From assembly GCA_024704765.1 (NCBI GenBank), contig JAKMXF010000295.1, positions 186,001 to 250,000 on the forward strand: a DNA stretch of 64,000 bases. Direction: 5' to 3'. Below the pieces are notes generated by a model. It was not told the DNA's origin and made no database searches. It saw nothing but the letters and a program-made list of their open reading frames with translations. The translations under genes and the position numbers were made by a program. The stretch is from Oopsacas minuta. Lineage: Eukaryota > Porifera > Hexactinellida > Lyssacinosida > Leucopsacidae. This document shows, in pieces, positions 25,757-37,473 of this stretch (within the stretch, counting starts at the first letter, position 1; each line of letters opens with the position of its first letter).

Positions 25757-27071
25757 TACGAGGTTCAATAAGTAATCGTTATCACATTGTAATTCTAAAT
25801 TTTTCTAGCATAATTGCGTAGTCAGTGATGGAGTTTTCAAAGTACTCCCCTTCCTGCTGTAAAACCAATTTCAGCCTTTTTATCCAATCGAAAAATACTT
25901 TTTGTAGTCTTCGGTAGGCACACCTTTCATATACTGGAAAATCGCCGATCCTATCTGAGCTCGACTCTCGAATTTCTTGCCTGATAGATGTTTCTTTAGC
26001 TTTGGAGGGAGTTAGATCTGGCGAGTAGGGAGGGTGATCTGGCCTCACCATCTTCATAGCTTCTAACTTTTCTCTAACCAGCTTTGTCTTGTGCGGTCGG
26101 GCGTTATCATGCAGTATTCGCAATCCACGAGTTCCAGTCCTTGGACGTCGATTTTGGTAGAATTTTTCAACCTCTGGTAGACACTCATTGGTATAGAAGG
26201 AGCCTGGTATTGTTTGGTATTTGGGGACACAAATCTGGCACACTGGACCATTAGAATAAAAAATATACAGTAAGTAACCTTCGGGTCCCGAAAGTCATGT
26301 CGAGGGATCATTGGTGGGTCCTGTCCTTTTGCCACCCATACTTTCTTTGCTTCTTATGATAAAGGCTCAGAATAACGTACCCAAGTTTCGTTACCTGTTA
26401 CTATCTCAAATAACCTTCTGGAGTCAGCTCGATCAAACTCAGAGAACAATTTAGTAGCGCATTGGACCCTCTTTGCTTTCTGGACCTGAGTTAGTAAATG
26501 CGGCACCCATCGAGCACATATCTTTCTGAATTTCATATTATCATGTACAATAGCTTGAGCAGTTCCTGTTGAGATCCCAACCGCATCAGCTATCTCCTAC
26601 AAGCGTGATATGAGGGTCTTCTTCAAGTAACGCGGATACCTCAAGGATATGTTGTCACTGCCGCTGGAACTGGTCTCCCTATTCTTGCCCCATCTTCAAT
26701 GGAAACTCTACCTTCACGAAAGCGTCTAGCACAATCAACAACAGTGGAATATGGAAGTGCTATATCGTTATAGACTTCCTCTAAATCTTTGTGGACATCT
26801 GTTGGTGAAACTTTGAGCAGTGTTCTGATCTTCACATATGCTCTCTGCTCAATTTTGAAATCTGTACTTTTTGAAGCCATTAAAAATGTTACTATAATAA
26901 ACTGTCAAAATGTAAATAGGTGCAATATTAGAGCGAGACATCAGAATCAACAAAGTTTTGCATTATTGAATTCACAATGGATGGATTGTTATTAGAAAAT
27001 TCAGTTTGATCTGGGCCAAAATATTCTGACTTACAAAATTTGGAATAACGACTACTTATTGAAGGCCCGTA
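25757..27071 (-). mobile_element. mariner element, degenerate copy
   Basis: The ends are TACGAGGTTCAATAAGTAAT (from 25757) and the complement of TACGGGCCTTCAATAAGTAG (to 27071). They are inverted, and each has point differences from the intact copy at 56.6 kb. It is inserted within the 4.8-kb long-TIR element between its gene and its right repeat, so it is younger than that element. Confidence 0.9.
25782..26880 (-). pseudogene. mariner transposase, inactivated
   Basis: It starts at 26880 (MASKSTDFKIEQRAYVKIRT) and is very similar to the 359-residue intact copy at 56803-57882. The frame is lost after about 75 codons, regained in the piece containing RWVPHLLTQVQKAKRV and VTGNETWVRYSEPLS, and lost again before IFFILM. 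The first catalytic residue reads Asn in VTGNET, where the intact copy has VTGDET. The second Asp region is readable as ILHDNARPHKTK, but a deletion after YSPDLTP removes the third Asp. A one-base loss at the end adds a false C-terminus. It is clearly dead. Confidence 0.9.
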
Positions 27072-28239
27072 CTATAAAGCAATATCAATCTGATAAGTAG
27101 TAAATTTTGTAATGTAATCACAAGTATAGTTCATTACAAAGTGTATATCAAGTCTCATAAATATAATTGGGATTCCTGTATCATATTTGAGTCAATTTCC
27201 TTATGAGTATGAGTAAGCACTATTAAGACAGGTACAAAATAAATAAACTGCTAACAAAGGGTTATTTCAAATGAGCTCAAAATTTGCAGAATTATTAACT
27301 AACATAATCCTAACAATAATATTATAGTTCCAGTATAGAAATGAGATCTCTACATTTTTCAGTTCGCCCTATTTGTATGTAATCCCTGTAATGGCTGTAT
27401 ATTCCTAGAATTGCAGTAACTACCTGAATCCTCAGAGTATGCATCCTTCTTCCATTGTGAGTTGCTGCTGTCTGTGATAAACTGTTTATGTTTGTGGTCA
27501 GTTACCTGTGGTTCACTTATGTTTTCATATGTTTCATTGCAGGAAGTCCTTAGACCCTTTACGTAAATTGCCAAAGGTGGTCGCGAATGAAAATGGTTGA
27601 GAACCACTGGTTTAGGTTTTATATCATTGATCGGTCCCCAACTTTGCATACCCCAATTCTTTAATTGTGGAAGCAGCGGTCACATTGAGTCCAAACTCTG
27701 ATCTTCATGAGGCTTGATCCCTGACTGTGTAGGTATTCCGACACAAACACAATTCTTCATGAACAAGACTTTGTGAGTGTTTCTAGGGGAGTGATATATT
27801 CACTTTTCAAGACAGGCTTGTTCAAATACCTTTTCTTCAACTCATAGAAGAGGAGACCAATGACATCCCATCACGAATCCCCTTCATATATTTGGTTTTA
27901 ATAAATTTTGATGGCTAATACAGCTGAATATTCTTACCCCCCCCCCATGTACTCAGAAGGAGACGACATCGTTTGTGTGAAAAGACCCAAAACTTTCAGC
28001 ATTGGAGTACTCCTCTTGAAGGACATCTTCTGATTGCAAATAACACTCAAGTGTAGACAGGGTTGCCCAAGTGTTGCTAATGCACCACGTGTGCTCAGGT
28101 AGTCTTACAAGGATGGCAAAGTCACTGGATATAGAACTCCGAAATCTAGAATGACCCTTATCTTCATTTCATTGATCTCAACCTGACCGCCCACCACTCT
28201 TATAATTATACATCAAGATTTGCTTCATGTTTATCTATA

Positions 28240-28365
28240 ATTTCTCCGTCGCCTGTCCCTTGTACATCCTCGAATGTTCTGTTTGATTGGATTTCTTGAT
28301 CATTTTAGGCTCTCCATTCCAGAAGCTTCCAGTTGATTTCTAGTTCTCTGCACAGTAATTGCATT
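28240..28365. repeat. Direct repeat with 30313-30450, copy 1
   Basis: It shares CCCTTGTACATCCTCGAAT and CTTCCAGT with 30313-30450 in the same orientation. The Tc1-type element at 28370 starts just after it. Class unknown. Confidence 0.5.
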
Positions 28366-28369
28366 TATA

Positions 28370-29706
28370 TAGGGTGTCCCATATGTATTGGCCGGTACAC
28401 TGATTTTTTATTCAATCTTAATTTTAAAGTAAACCATTACGAAATGTTATTGTGTATTTATATGTATTCAAGTTACAATTCTTAGAACATTTTCTATCAA
28501 TTAGTTTTTGCTTTCGCATATTTTCAAGTTCATCTCCTATTAGACTTCGTTTAGCTCTGAATTGTCAACTATGGATGTCAGAGATTATGGAGTATCGATT
28601 CGTTCATGGGCAATTGGGCAGCTAGAGAGTGGGATAACTCAGAAAGTTGTTTCGCAGAGTTTAAGTGTCAGCCTAAGATCAGTGAGACGTTGGTGGCATG
28701 CTTACAAATCTGGAAAATCTCTCGAATCTACACCAAACTCTGGTCGTAAAAGACAGTCTCTCGTGTAGCTAAAATTGTCATTTCCAAATCATTGGAAAAT
28801 GAAGACAGTCAACATGAAAAATTGCTTCTAAGTTAGCCAATAAAGGAATATCCATGTCTAAATCAACAGTACATCGCTATCTAAAGACTGGTTTAAAGGT
28901 AAAATCGTACAAAAGGCCAAAAATACCCAGACTTACCCAAAAAATGAAAGAAATTCGCATAAAATTCGCTCAGAGAACTATTAATTGGACTGCTGAAGCT
29001 TGGATAAAGGTACTGTGGAGTGATGAATCGCTGTTTGAACTCTTCTCTCTCCCAAATCGCCAAAATGATCGAGTATGGTCGAAATCCACCACAAAAGTTG
29101 AGCCATGCTTCGTGTTAAATTTCGCCCTAAAATTCAAGTCTGGGGTATGATTTCCTTTCAATCTGTTTCTGAATTGCATATAATACCAAAAGGACGGTTA
29201 ATGGAGCTTATTATAGGGATAGTATATTAGCAGATAGCTGTATGGCTGCGATCAAACGTAGGGCTAAGATAGGTACAATATTGGAAAAGTCAATGCTCCC
29301 AAACATGTCTGAATTTTTTTTCATGCAGGATGGAGCACCTGCTCACACAACTAAACTAACTCAACAGTGGTGTGCAGAGAATCTCCCGAAATTTTGGCGT
29401 AAAGAGGATTGGCCCGGGAATTCTCCAGATTTAAATCTCATTGAAATGTTTGGGGATATTTGAAAGACAATATGACTAACATGAAGGAAGTGAGCATTCT
29501 AATAGGGCTTGAAAAAAATCTGAAAAAGCATGGAGATCAATTCCGAATGATTTTCTCGAAAATTTAGTCAGTGGTATGCCCAATCGTGTTAGACGTGTTC
29601 TCCAATGTAATGGAGAGTATATAAATTAATAAATATATTGTATATTATGAAGTATACATTCGTTTTGGTCAAAATATCAACCGGCCAATACATATGGGAC
29701 ACCCTG
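28370..29706 (+). mobile_element. Tc1-type DD37E element
   Basis: The ends are TAGGGTGTCCCATATGTATT (left, C-to-T at the first base) and the complement of CAGGGTGTCCCATATGTATT (right). TA is present on both sides (28368-28369, 29707-29708). Length is 1337 bp. The termini are nearly perfect over about 27 bp, so this is a fairly young insertion in PAR-6 intron 1, in the same orientation as the gene. Confidence 0.9.
28571..29629 (+). pseudogene. Tc1-type transposase (DD37E), inactivated
   Basis: ATG 28571 opens MDVRDYGVSIRSWAIGQLES, with VRRWWHAYKSGKSLESTPNS after it. A frameshift near 28760 ends this piece. The second piece (28854-29150) has MSKSTVHRYLKTGLKVKSYK and VLWSDESLFELF with the first catalytic Asp. 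The third (29242-29463) has FFMQDGAPAHTTKLTQQWC and SPDLNLIEMFGDI. Counting Asp to Glu gives 37 residues. The Asn-Leu-Trp motif after the Glu is corrupted by a one-base loss. The natural end, CNGEYIN, is at 29606-29629. Spacing and sequence group it with the 18.4-kb and 4.1-kb copies. Confidence 0.9.
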
Positions 29707-29709
29707 TAG

Positions 29710-31250
29710 AGTAAACTCGGATGGGAGGCTATTTTCGATTCCCCTCAGGAATCGAAAAATGGCCTGGACTTTTTACCTACATCTGTTTGATGTTTTTCCC
29801 TTTGCTTATAAGTCTTTCAGTGGGTGCTTTGGGTGGTGGACTAGAGAGCTGGATGTCAGAGGGTCTTGTGTGTGACGCTGGTTCGCCAAGTGCCAACCGC
29901 TTCTGCTCAGTTTGTCTTGTTCTGCTGCTCTTGTATATCTGCTGAAGCGCCTTCAGTGGTAGTTACCTTCAATTACAAGTGAAGGTTAAAATATCTCACC
30001 TAGAATGTGGATTTGAACTGCGTTCGGGTCCGGGGATAATAGGTGTATCTGTAGTTGCCATTGCGGCTATGTCATCTTTGGGTCCCTTCAGCAGCATTTA
30101 TGTATTCTATTCATGTTTATTGTCGCTCCATGGTTCGGTACAGGCTTTGTATTCCTCTGTGTACTCCCATATCTAACCGTCGTAGCCTTCCAGCGGCATA
30201 AGATTTTTTTTGTTTATTTAGACCTAATTGCAGAATCAACCTTTTCTTCACCTCCTTGACCTTAGCCTGAGCTGCTACCACTAGTTTCATTAGACTCCGA
30301 GATTCTTTTTCTATGTTTGTCTGTAATCTCACCTTGGCCTCTCCCTTGTACATCCTCGAATCGTCTTTAAGTTTGGACCTCTTGAGAATTTTGGCTTTCC
30401 ATTCCCAGAATCTTCCAGTAATATTATTGTTCTTTGCCTAATTGCATGTATACAATATTCACGAAATTATTAGCACTGAATGTTACATAACAGTTACTAA
30501 AATTCGTGTAAATTTGATTGGCTTAAAGCTATCCATTCTAATAGATGATCTTCAAGCAATCCAGCCAGAACCCCCATTGAATATATTTCGACAGTTCATT
30601 CGTACGCTCATCGATTTATGCCAGACTGCTAGTATATTGATGGAGACCTATATTTGTGACAGTGTGAGATCTAATTTGTTCTGACCTTACCAGAATAGCT
30701 GAAATTTTTTATTGCTCCACCAGAAACTTGGCGCCTCATCCGCATCTTATAATCAGCGCTGGCCATCGAAACGGTTTCCAAATTTTCGCCCTGAGCAGCT
30801 ATGAAACTGTGGAGTCCTTCTCCCAATTTTCAATTCAAAGAGTACATCTAACCATATTCAGTTTATACGCCTTCTTAATATTTATCGACATGAGCTACTA
30901 CCTATTTCGCATGTTGGAAGGGCCGATTCTGAGAAGATACATGGAAAACAGCCTCTTCTTTTATGCTGATGCAGCTGTGGGGCCTCTCAATCTCTGATCC
31001 TATGTTATAGCCAAACATCCGATACATTTACTCATTACAACACTAGAATGTTTGTTCCCACCTATAAATTTACTTTCTTCTTGACGAAATTCAAACTTCA
31101 TATTTGGTATAATGCCACAGGGGGATCTAATTTTAGATATCCTCCAGTTACATATATAGACTTAATTTAGTAAATATTCCTATCTCCCTTTTTATGTCAC
31201 TTGGCACTCATTCTATTGTTATGAGCTTATTTTGTCTCTATTTACTCCCC
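29710..31250. other. PAR-6 intron 1, nothing firmly recognised
   Basis: The - strand reading at 30353-30117 is a basic, possibly coiled-coil stretch (SRMYKGEAKVRLQT onward, rich in Lys, Arg and Glu) of unknown origin. It overlaps the direct repeat at 30313-30450 (partner at 28240-28365). No gene can be assigned. Confidence 0.35.
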
Positions 31251-31257
31251 CTTGTAG

Positions 31258-31489
31258 TTTGAGATGCAATTCAGAAGGTTTAATATTTTTCGCGGAGAAT
31301 TTAATCAGATTGAAGACTTCTATACAGTTATAAGAGAACAGTTTGGTTTAACATTAGATATGGCGTTTCATATTTCCTATACTGATCCAATTCATCAAGA
31401 TTTATTGCCCATCAACAATAACGATAATCTTGCGAAGGCTTTTACTACTGCAAATCCTCTTATCAAGTTATATTTATATCGGAGGGAAG
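31258..31489 (+). CDS. par-6: PAR-6 polarity protein, coding exon 2 (PB1 domain)
   Basis: The acceptor is CTCCCCCTTGTAG ending at 31257. The exon begins F-E-M-Q-F-R-R-F, which continues VEVKAK of exon 1 exactly as in known PAR-6 proteins (VEVKSKF..EFRRF). It covers residues 32-108 and completes the PB1 domain that binds atypical PKC, including YTDPIHQDLLPINNNDNL (OPCA-like loop) and ANPLIKLYLYRRE. The donor GTAAAT at 31490 is in phase 1. The leftover G joins AT of exon 3 to make Asp109. The next intron is 6.6 kb. Confidence 0.95.
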
Positions 31490-32456
31490 GTAAATTTCGA
31501 TTTTCAGTATTTATTGAGTCTGTATAATTACAACAGTCAATATCATAAACATTAATATGCTATACTTAGGTTTTCTCTCCATGTTCTCCCTTTACTCTCC
31601 CTTTTACTCACCAAATTTGAATGGACCAATTTTAAACTCTGTAAATATTTAATTAATATATTACAGTTTCAAATTATACTAGGTGATTAGTAGAGGACAC
31701 TAGGGGGCGCTCAAGCGTCCCCAATATATTCAACGAAATAGTGTATTTATTAGAGAAGGTGATATATATTCCACAAATTCAATATTGGTATAAACGATAA
31801 GTAAAACGTATGTATTGGGATCAACTGATTAAGATATATAATTCCCTTTACTAAGTTCATGATAGTTATCTAGTTAATAAAATATAGTGTTTCCATAGAA
31901 ATTCCGTGTTAATTAATACCGATTATCCGCTTTTTGAAATGTATCCATCGATCAAAAACATCTTCTAATGACACAGAACTCATTATATCCCGATTCATTC
32001 ATAGTAACATTAGATCACTTGCTATGGTATAATGAAGGAAGTTTCGAGCCCAAGACAAAATCCTATTCATTGTGCTGAAACTCCGTCATACAGTACCCAC
32101 TAGTTAAGTTTTAGAAATGAAGATTAATTAGTTCAGATTTTTGTAAAGAAGAATCGAATCCATCTTTGGAACAATAAATTAGCCAAAATATTTTTTCTTG
32201 TAAATGGATTGAACCAAAGCCATGGGCGATCTAATTTGTATAGCCCATAGCTTTAAAAGTTTGAGCCCCCTGCTTTGAGGTTGATGATCCTATAAATACA
32301 ATGGTATGTTGAATTCCAACTTGTTGCATTGGTTTTAACCCGTTTCAAACTCAAGATTTCTGAATATTTCTTCTATTATTAGGGTTATTCAAATGCTTTA
32401 CGAATTCTGGATTAATTTCGTGAGAAAAACGTTTTTCAGATGGGATAATTTTGATA

Positions 32457-33164
32457 AGTGGAAGCCGCTTAATCGGGACAGTGGTTTCGCAACAGATTTT
32501 TTATATAGAAAAATCGTCGGATAATTGGGACATTGAATCCGTTAATCGGGATTTTTTATCCCTATTACCCGAATATTTGAAATTTCATAATCGGTTATTC
32601 AAGATTTCTTATCCCGATTAACAGGATGCGAATTTTATTCGCTTAATTCTGATTTCTATCCCAATTAAACGATTGTATATTTATTCAGAATCATTGTAAA
32701 TGGTTTGTTTTAAAACTAGGAATATGAATATTTTCTACAACTATAGCAATACAACACCGATGCGATTACCATTTACTAAACTAAGATTATTAACATTGCT
32801 CACTCGCCTCAGGTTCCATTGGCTATTCCATCGTGTATAATTTCCTCAATAATGACCACACTTTAGATATCCAAACGTTTTGCATAGGTTGCAGTAATAA
32901 GCACATGCATAATTATTTAAACTTGATTTTCTTGCTTCTAAGTATATATCGTAACGCACTCTATGACCTCTTGAAGCGGAACTATACCCATCCTACAACC
33001 AAACCTCTACTAGACCTAGATAAATCAGGTTTAGTAGTATAGAAATAAGATATATCCGGTCATGTGACAATGAAAAACTAGTTTTGAATACTTAAATAAT
33101 TATAATCGGTTAATCGGGACAAAACATTGATTCCCGAGCTGTCCCGATTAAGCGGCTTTCACTG
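32457..33164. mobile_element. pogo/Tigger-like non-autonomous element
   Basis: The left end AGTGGAAGCCGCTTAATCGG follows TA (32455-32456). The right end, read as complement, is CAGTGAAAGCCGCTTAATCG, followed by TA (33165-33166). The interior repeats variants of TTAATCGGGA several times. There is no transposase. The type of terminus and the TA flanks fit pogo-like elements. Class is by inference. Confidence 0.6.
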
Positions 33165-33540
33165 TATTTTAATTTTTGTTAGTTGTATAGAATGTGCAAG
33201 ACATCGAAATTCAACTGTTTCAGGATTTTGTGTGCAAAATGCTGATTTAGCACCCACGACACCACTGAAGTTATCACTACTAACTGCAACCAGTATTGCA
33301 CCCACTTCTCTAATCATCCGTTGGCCATTATCAAGAAAATCTTTGACCCTAACTTCATCGTTTTGTTCAATTGCACTATCCAATAATAGGAACGAATTCC
33401 ACAGCAAATTTCAGTAATTTCTTGGTTGTGATTTGTACCGCAGTACAAGACAAATTCGCACAAGCACTTCCGCGAGTCTTTCTTTATTGGGTCTATCAAA
33501 GTGAGGCTAACTTTTCATTTCCTCAACACTTCTCTTTCTA
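33165..33540 (-). pseudogene. hAT transposase fragment
   Basis: The - strand frame reads GAILVAVSSDNFSGVVGAKS and later FRCLAHSIQLTKIK. This is the Asp-to-Cys-x-x-His spacing of hAT transposase cores. Only about 80 codons are recognisable, and the downstream end is cut by the pogo-like element at 33164. No termini were found. Confidence 0.5.
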
Positions 33541-33549
33541 TTCACGTTC

Positions 33550-36410
33550 GTAGGATAAAATTTACTGAAATTTTCCTAAAACTTAAGTTATCAACCAAAC
33601 TATTCGGCGTTACAGCTAACCATGAAGTTGATAATACAGGATTCTTTTCATAGCACCTTGGATGGCTAGTAGATGACTATATTTTCGAATTTATCGTCCA
33701 AACACCCAAATTTTTGGGATATAATTATCCTTACAATAACTGCGTACACGCTTCTCCTCTAAAATTTGCTCATCATCTGACTAGGTAATACGCAAATTTG
33801 GATGATATTGGAGTATATTTATAAACAATTAGATTTAGATCTCATAACTGTATTTTTCATGAATAGGACGTCACTTATTGAGGATACACTAGCGTCGAAG
33901 GTTAAGATCTATCATAAACATTTTTCGAATACGGCTAGATTCTGTTCATATACAGTAAACATTGGATTTAACGACACATTTCTATGCCTGCTCCATGCAA
34001 ATGACATCGGATATTACGACTTTAGGCTGTCTGTTCTGTGCACTTCAGAAAAGTGTACTAATTAGTGAATTATTTAGATTTTAATAATTGATTTAATTAT
34101 AAACCAATTAAGTGACCCTTGTTCGACGCTGTTAGGCTAGCTGAGACCATTTATACACATACTTGGCCTCCAAATATCTTAAATTCTCGATTTTACTGCA
34201 TCGGCCCAAGCGTACATTATTCTCTTGCATTTTAGTGCAGCTCCTATGAGGGAAGCCCTAATAGCATAGACCACGTGCAACGTCAGTCTGTCTGCGCGGC
34301 CATACGAAATCTGGCAGTGCAATTAACATTAAAATTGGCATACATATACATTTGGAGATTTGCACCTTGGGTATGAATTTTCCAAGGTGAATACCTCACA
34401 CCTTGTTGGTGATTAATCATATTTTCATACTTTTATGTAAAATATATAATCAAGCTAGAGATCAGGTTCCAACAAGTTGTCAGGGGTAATTTGGTGCGTA
34501 GAGTCCGACTTTGAGAATTTCAGAATCTGAAAGTTACAAATTCACAGATTTATCATATGAAAAATCACATTTTCACACCTTTTTGCATATTATTCAATCA
34601 TGACTAGGATTTCGTTTTAACTGCTATTTAGGGGTATTCAAGCATGTAGGTATTGATATTCACATTTTCAAATATATATCTACATTATTTATCTTATTTC
34701 ACACATTTGTGCACATATTTCAATTTACTGCTTGGGATTTGGTGCACAAAAGTAGATAGGGGGTAATTGTAGGATAATTCTTCGGGATTAAACATGACTA
34801 AATTGCTAAAATGTATCAGGAAAGTGTTTGAATATATAGATTATAACGCATATTTGTATCAAAGAGATATATTATAGGTTGAGCTAAATTATTTGTTGTC
34901 ACAGTTATCCCAGTTAGTATAGAAAACTATACTTGGTCTGATAAATGTGTTATCAGAATAGACAATCATCAAATTTGGAAAAATTATAAGTATGTACTGT
35001 AAGGCAGTACTGCAAAGTGAGTTCATGGAAATTCCTGGAAATACAGCGTGACATTTACAGTGATCCATTAGCAACTTTGCTCTCTGACATCTGATTGTTA
35101 GGTACAAAGTTCTGAAATGTGAAACTCTTGTAAACTCGCCTATATAAATCAATTTCAGTAAAGATCTAATTTAGAAACACTTTACTCCGACGGTTATTCA
35201 GAACAATACGGTATGTGGAAAAAGATTCTAATACATCTTTACGCCATGATGTTATTAATCTGTGTTTCACCTTTAACTGAAGTACGTTTATAGCTTTAGA
35301 TAAGAAGATTGTGCCGCAGTACGAAAAATGTGAGAAACACTCTTATCTGTAACATGATACTATATTCCCTACTAATAACAAAGAACAAACGGAGATTTAC
35401 GTAGAAATAAGTCTTCCTACTTAGATACGTAGATAGCAGTCCAATATACGTAGTCTATATAAATTTACGGAGGCTGGGGAGCACTGTTTTAGGGGTCTGA
35501 ATAAACGAGGGTGGAATATACGGAGTATTTGGAATCTCCAGTATTAATTAGAATTCATCACCTAAGTACTTACCACTCCAGCATGATCTAAAATAAATTT
35601 ACGTATATTCCCTAGAATCTACATAGTTTATGAAAACATGCAGTAAGAAGATGTGATTGTTTAAACATTTCGAGTCAATATTCGAAAGCATATAAATTGG
35701 AATGTTGGAATAAGCGCGAGGGGATCTAAATTGTGTATGCGGATATAAGTTGTCTTCATATCTACTGGGTAAAATGCCTGCGTTCCGTCGGTATTTACCA
35801 ATTTTTGACACCAAAACAGTTAATTAATTTAAATTCTTACTCTTTGTTAATTTTGTCACTTTTCAAGACTATTTAGCTACTAGCATCCGGAAAAAGCTAA
35901 AATTTTAACTTTTAACCTCGCAAAATTCGGTAAATTTGAAATCAGTTTGGAAAGTTTTTAGCCAACCTTGATTTCTTTGAATTTATTAGAACAAATTTAG
36001 TTGGTACTTTTCTCGTGCTTTGGAAAATCAATTTCCATCGAACCTCGAGAGCAAATCTTTCTCAGCATCAAAAATGGACGGCCTGGCCGGAACCAATCTC
36101 AGAAGAATGATAAAGTACCTAACTGCGTGCGGAAAGGAACCAAAATGGCGCCTTCATGATTCAGCAACATTCAAAATTATCTTTCTTTACGATTTGTTTA
36201 ACCAATATTTAATTTAGCGAATATTTTTCCAGTTGAGCTTCTAATTATCCATAATTTCTTGTATATTGAATGGATGAGTGACATATAGGAATATGATACC
36301 AAAGTAAGCATTTCAATTGCCTAATAATTTGATTTCTCACCATCCGGTTTCGAAACATGTATCTTTAAAACAAAAACTGTTGCTTTACAAATTGTATTTA
36401 TACTAACTTT
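33550..36410. other. PAR-6 intron 2, nothing recognised
   Basis: The sequence is AT-rich with no supported gene. The short open frames have no motif or splice context that would tie them to PAR-6. Confidence 0.4.
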
Positions 36411-36419
36411 AAGTATTGA

Positions 36420-37109
36420 GGGCCACATTCCCCATTTTCGGACTTTCAGTGGGCCGCAAAAATTCAAATTTCTATCCTTAGTAAACAGAATTATATTCAT
36501 AATAGAATATGCTGAATGCAATTTTTACACTTTGATCATACGTAAATTTGGTTGTTGATTTATTGATCGAAACTATTAAGAACATATTTATACCATCTGA
36601 AATTATTGGGAGATAATTGCTCTCAATGTTTATATTGGTGTAACAAAATATATTAAATCCGAATTTCGCATTTTCAAGTTTCTCTTATGTAATGTGTCGT
36701 TGTTAATATGAATATAAAGTAAACAAATATTTGAAATCTTGAAATATCGTGGGGACTTGCTCTCAACTACTATACATGTGTCATGACCAGTACATTCAAG
36801 TTTCACACATTTAATAGTTTTAGATATTAAATTCTTAAATTTGATTTTGTTATATTATAGTTTAATTCGCGGCACAAAGTCCCCAGCCTCGTGCGAACAT
36901 AAAGTGTTCGGTGTTAGCAAGACGCGCAGCACGAGCAAAGCGAAGCATCCTTGCAATTCTAAATTAGATTGAAATACAAATATAAACAAGAATATTTTGG
37001 TTGTTTACCAAGGTTATGGTATTAGTTATTACTACTTTAAGTGAGCAGTATCTGAAGCTTGCCTGTGCCGCAAAAATTTGCTATGGGGACTGCACTTTGC
37101 CGACCCCTG
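36420..37109. repeat. hAT-derived remnant
   Basis: The right end at 37109 reads, as complement, CAGGGGTCGGCAAAGTGCAG, a typical hAT terminus. GGGCCGC- and GCGGCAC-type blocks at about 36420-36465 and 36870-36890 belong to the same sort of element. A left terminus and target duplication were not found. The dispersed repeat at 36655-36745 (partners at 3352 and 50486) lies inside. Confidence 0.4.
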
Positions 37110-37310
37110 ATTTTCTATGTTCTCAGTTTTTTTAGTACTTTGACAGTTGTATTTAATGATAGGCGAATAGTTAATTTGAAAAATGATGGGTATGCATGGA
37201 AAGTGAATATATTTCTGTGTTTCTAAGGTAATATGCTTCCGCCTTTTGAAGCTATACCAAATAAACTATGAATGCTATGGTCTAAACTTTATACCAGTAG
37301 TTCAGTAATA

Positions 37311-37473
37311 GCCAACTCCCTATTCACTCTTAATATAGTTCATTTGCTTTTAATAGCTATTTTTTAGGTATTTTGACATTTCCCATTGCTATACTATTTA
37401 TAGCAAATGTCTAAATAACTAAAAGCAAATGAACTATATTACTAGTGGATAGGAAGTTGACCATTACTGAACA
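37311..37473. repeat. Small fold-back element (MITE-like)
   Basis: The left arm TTCAGTAAT onward pairs with the right arm ending ATTACTGAA. The longest matching block is AATATAGTTCATTTGCTTTT, against its complement at about 37415-37440. It is about 160 bp long, non-coding, and lies in PAR-6 intron 2. Confidence 0.7.

Larger units (their letters stand above)
22561..27371 (-). mobile_element. 4.8-kb long-TIR DNA transposon with 7-bp target duplication, unclassified
   Basis: The ends are inverted copies of about 200 bp: 22561-22760 against the complement of 27170-27371. Both start TAGGGCGAACTGAAAAA and end ATGATACAGGAATCC, with roughly nine in ten positions matching by eye. The immediate flanks are the same 7-mer, TTTGTAT, at 22554-22560 and 27372-27378, which is a target-site duplication. 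Inside is a decayed - strand gene of an uncharacterised family (23668-25720) and a later mariner insertion (25757-27071). An internal direct repeat sharing AAGCAAGAACTATTACAAAT occurs at about 22880 and 23058. I cannot place it in a named superfamily. It lies in PAR-6 intron 1. Confidence 0.75.

Noticed and set aside
30442-30997. Two open frames of 80 and 89 codons before PAR-6 exon 2
   Set aside because: No family resemblance, and no splice phase that fits between exon 1 and exon 2, which join directly.
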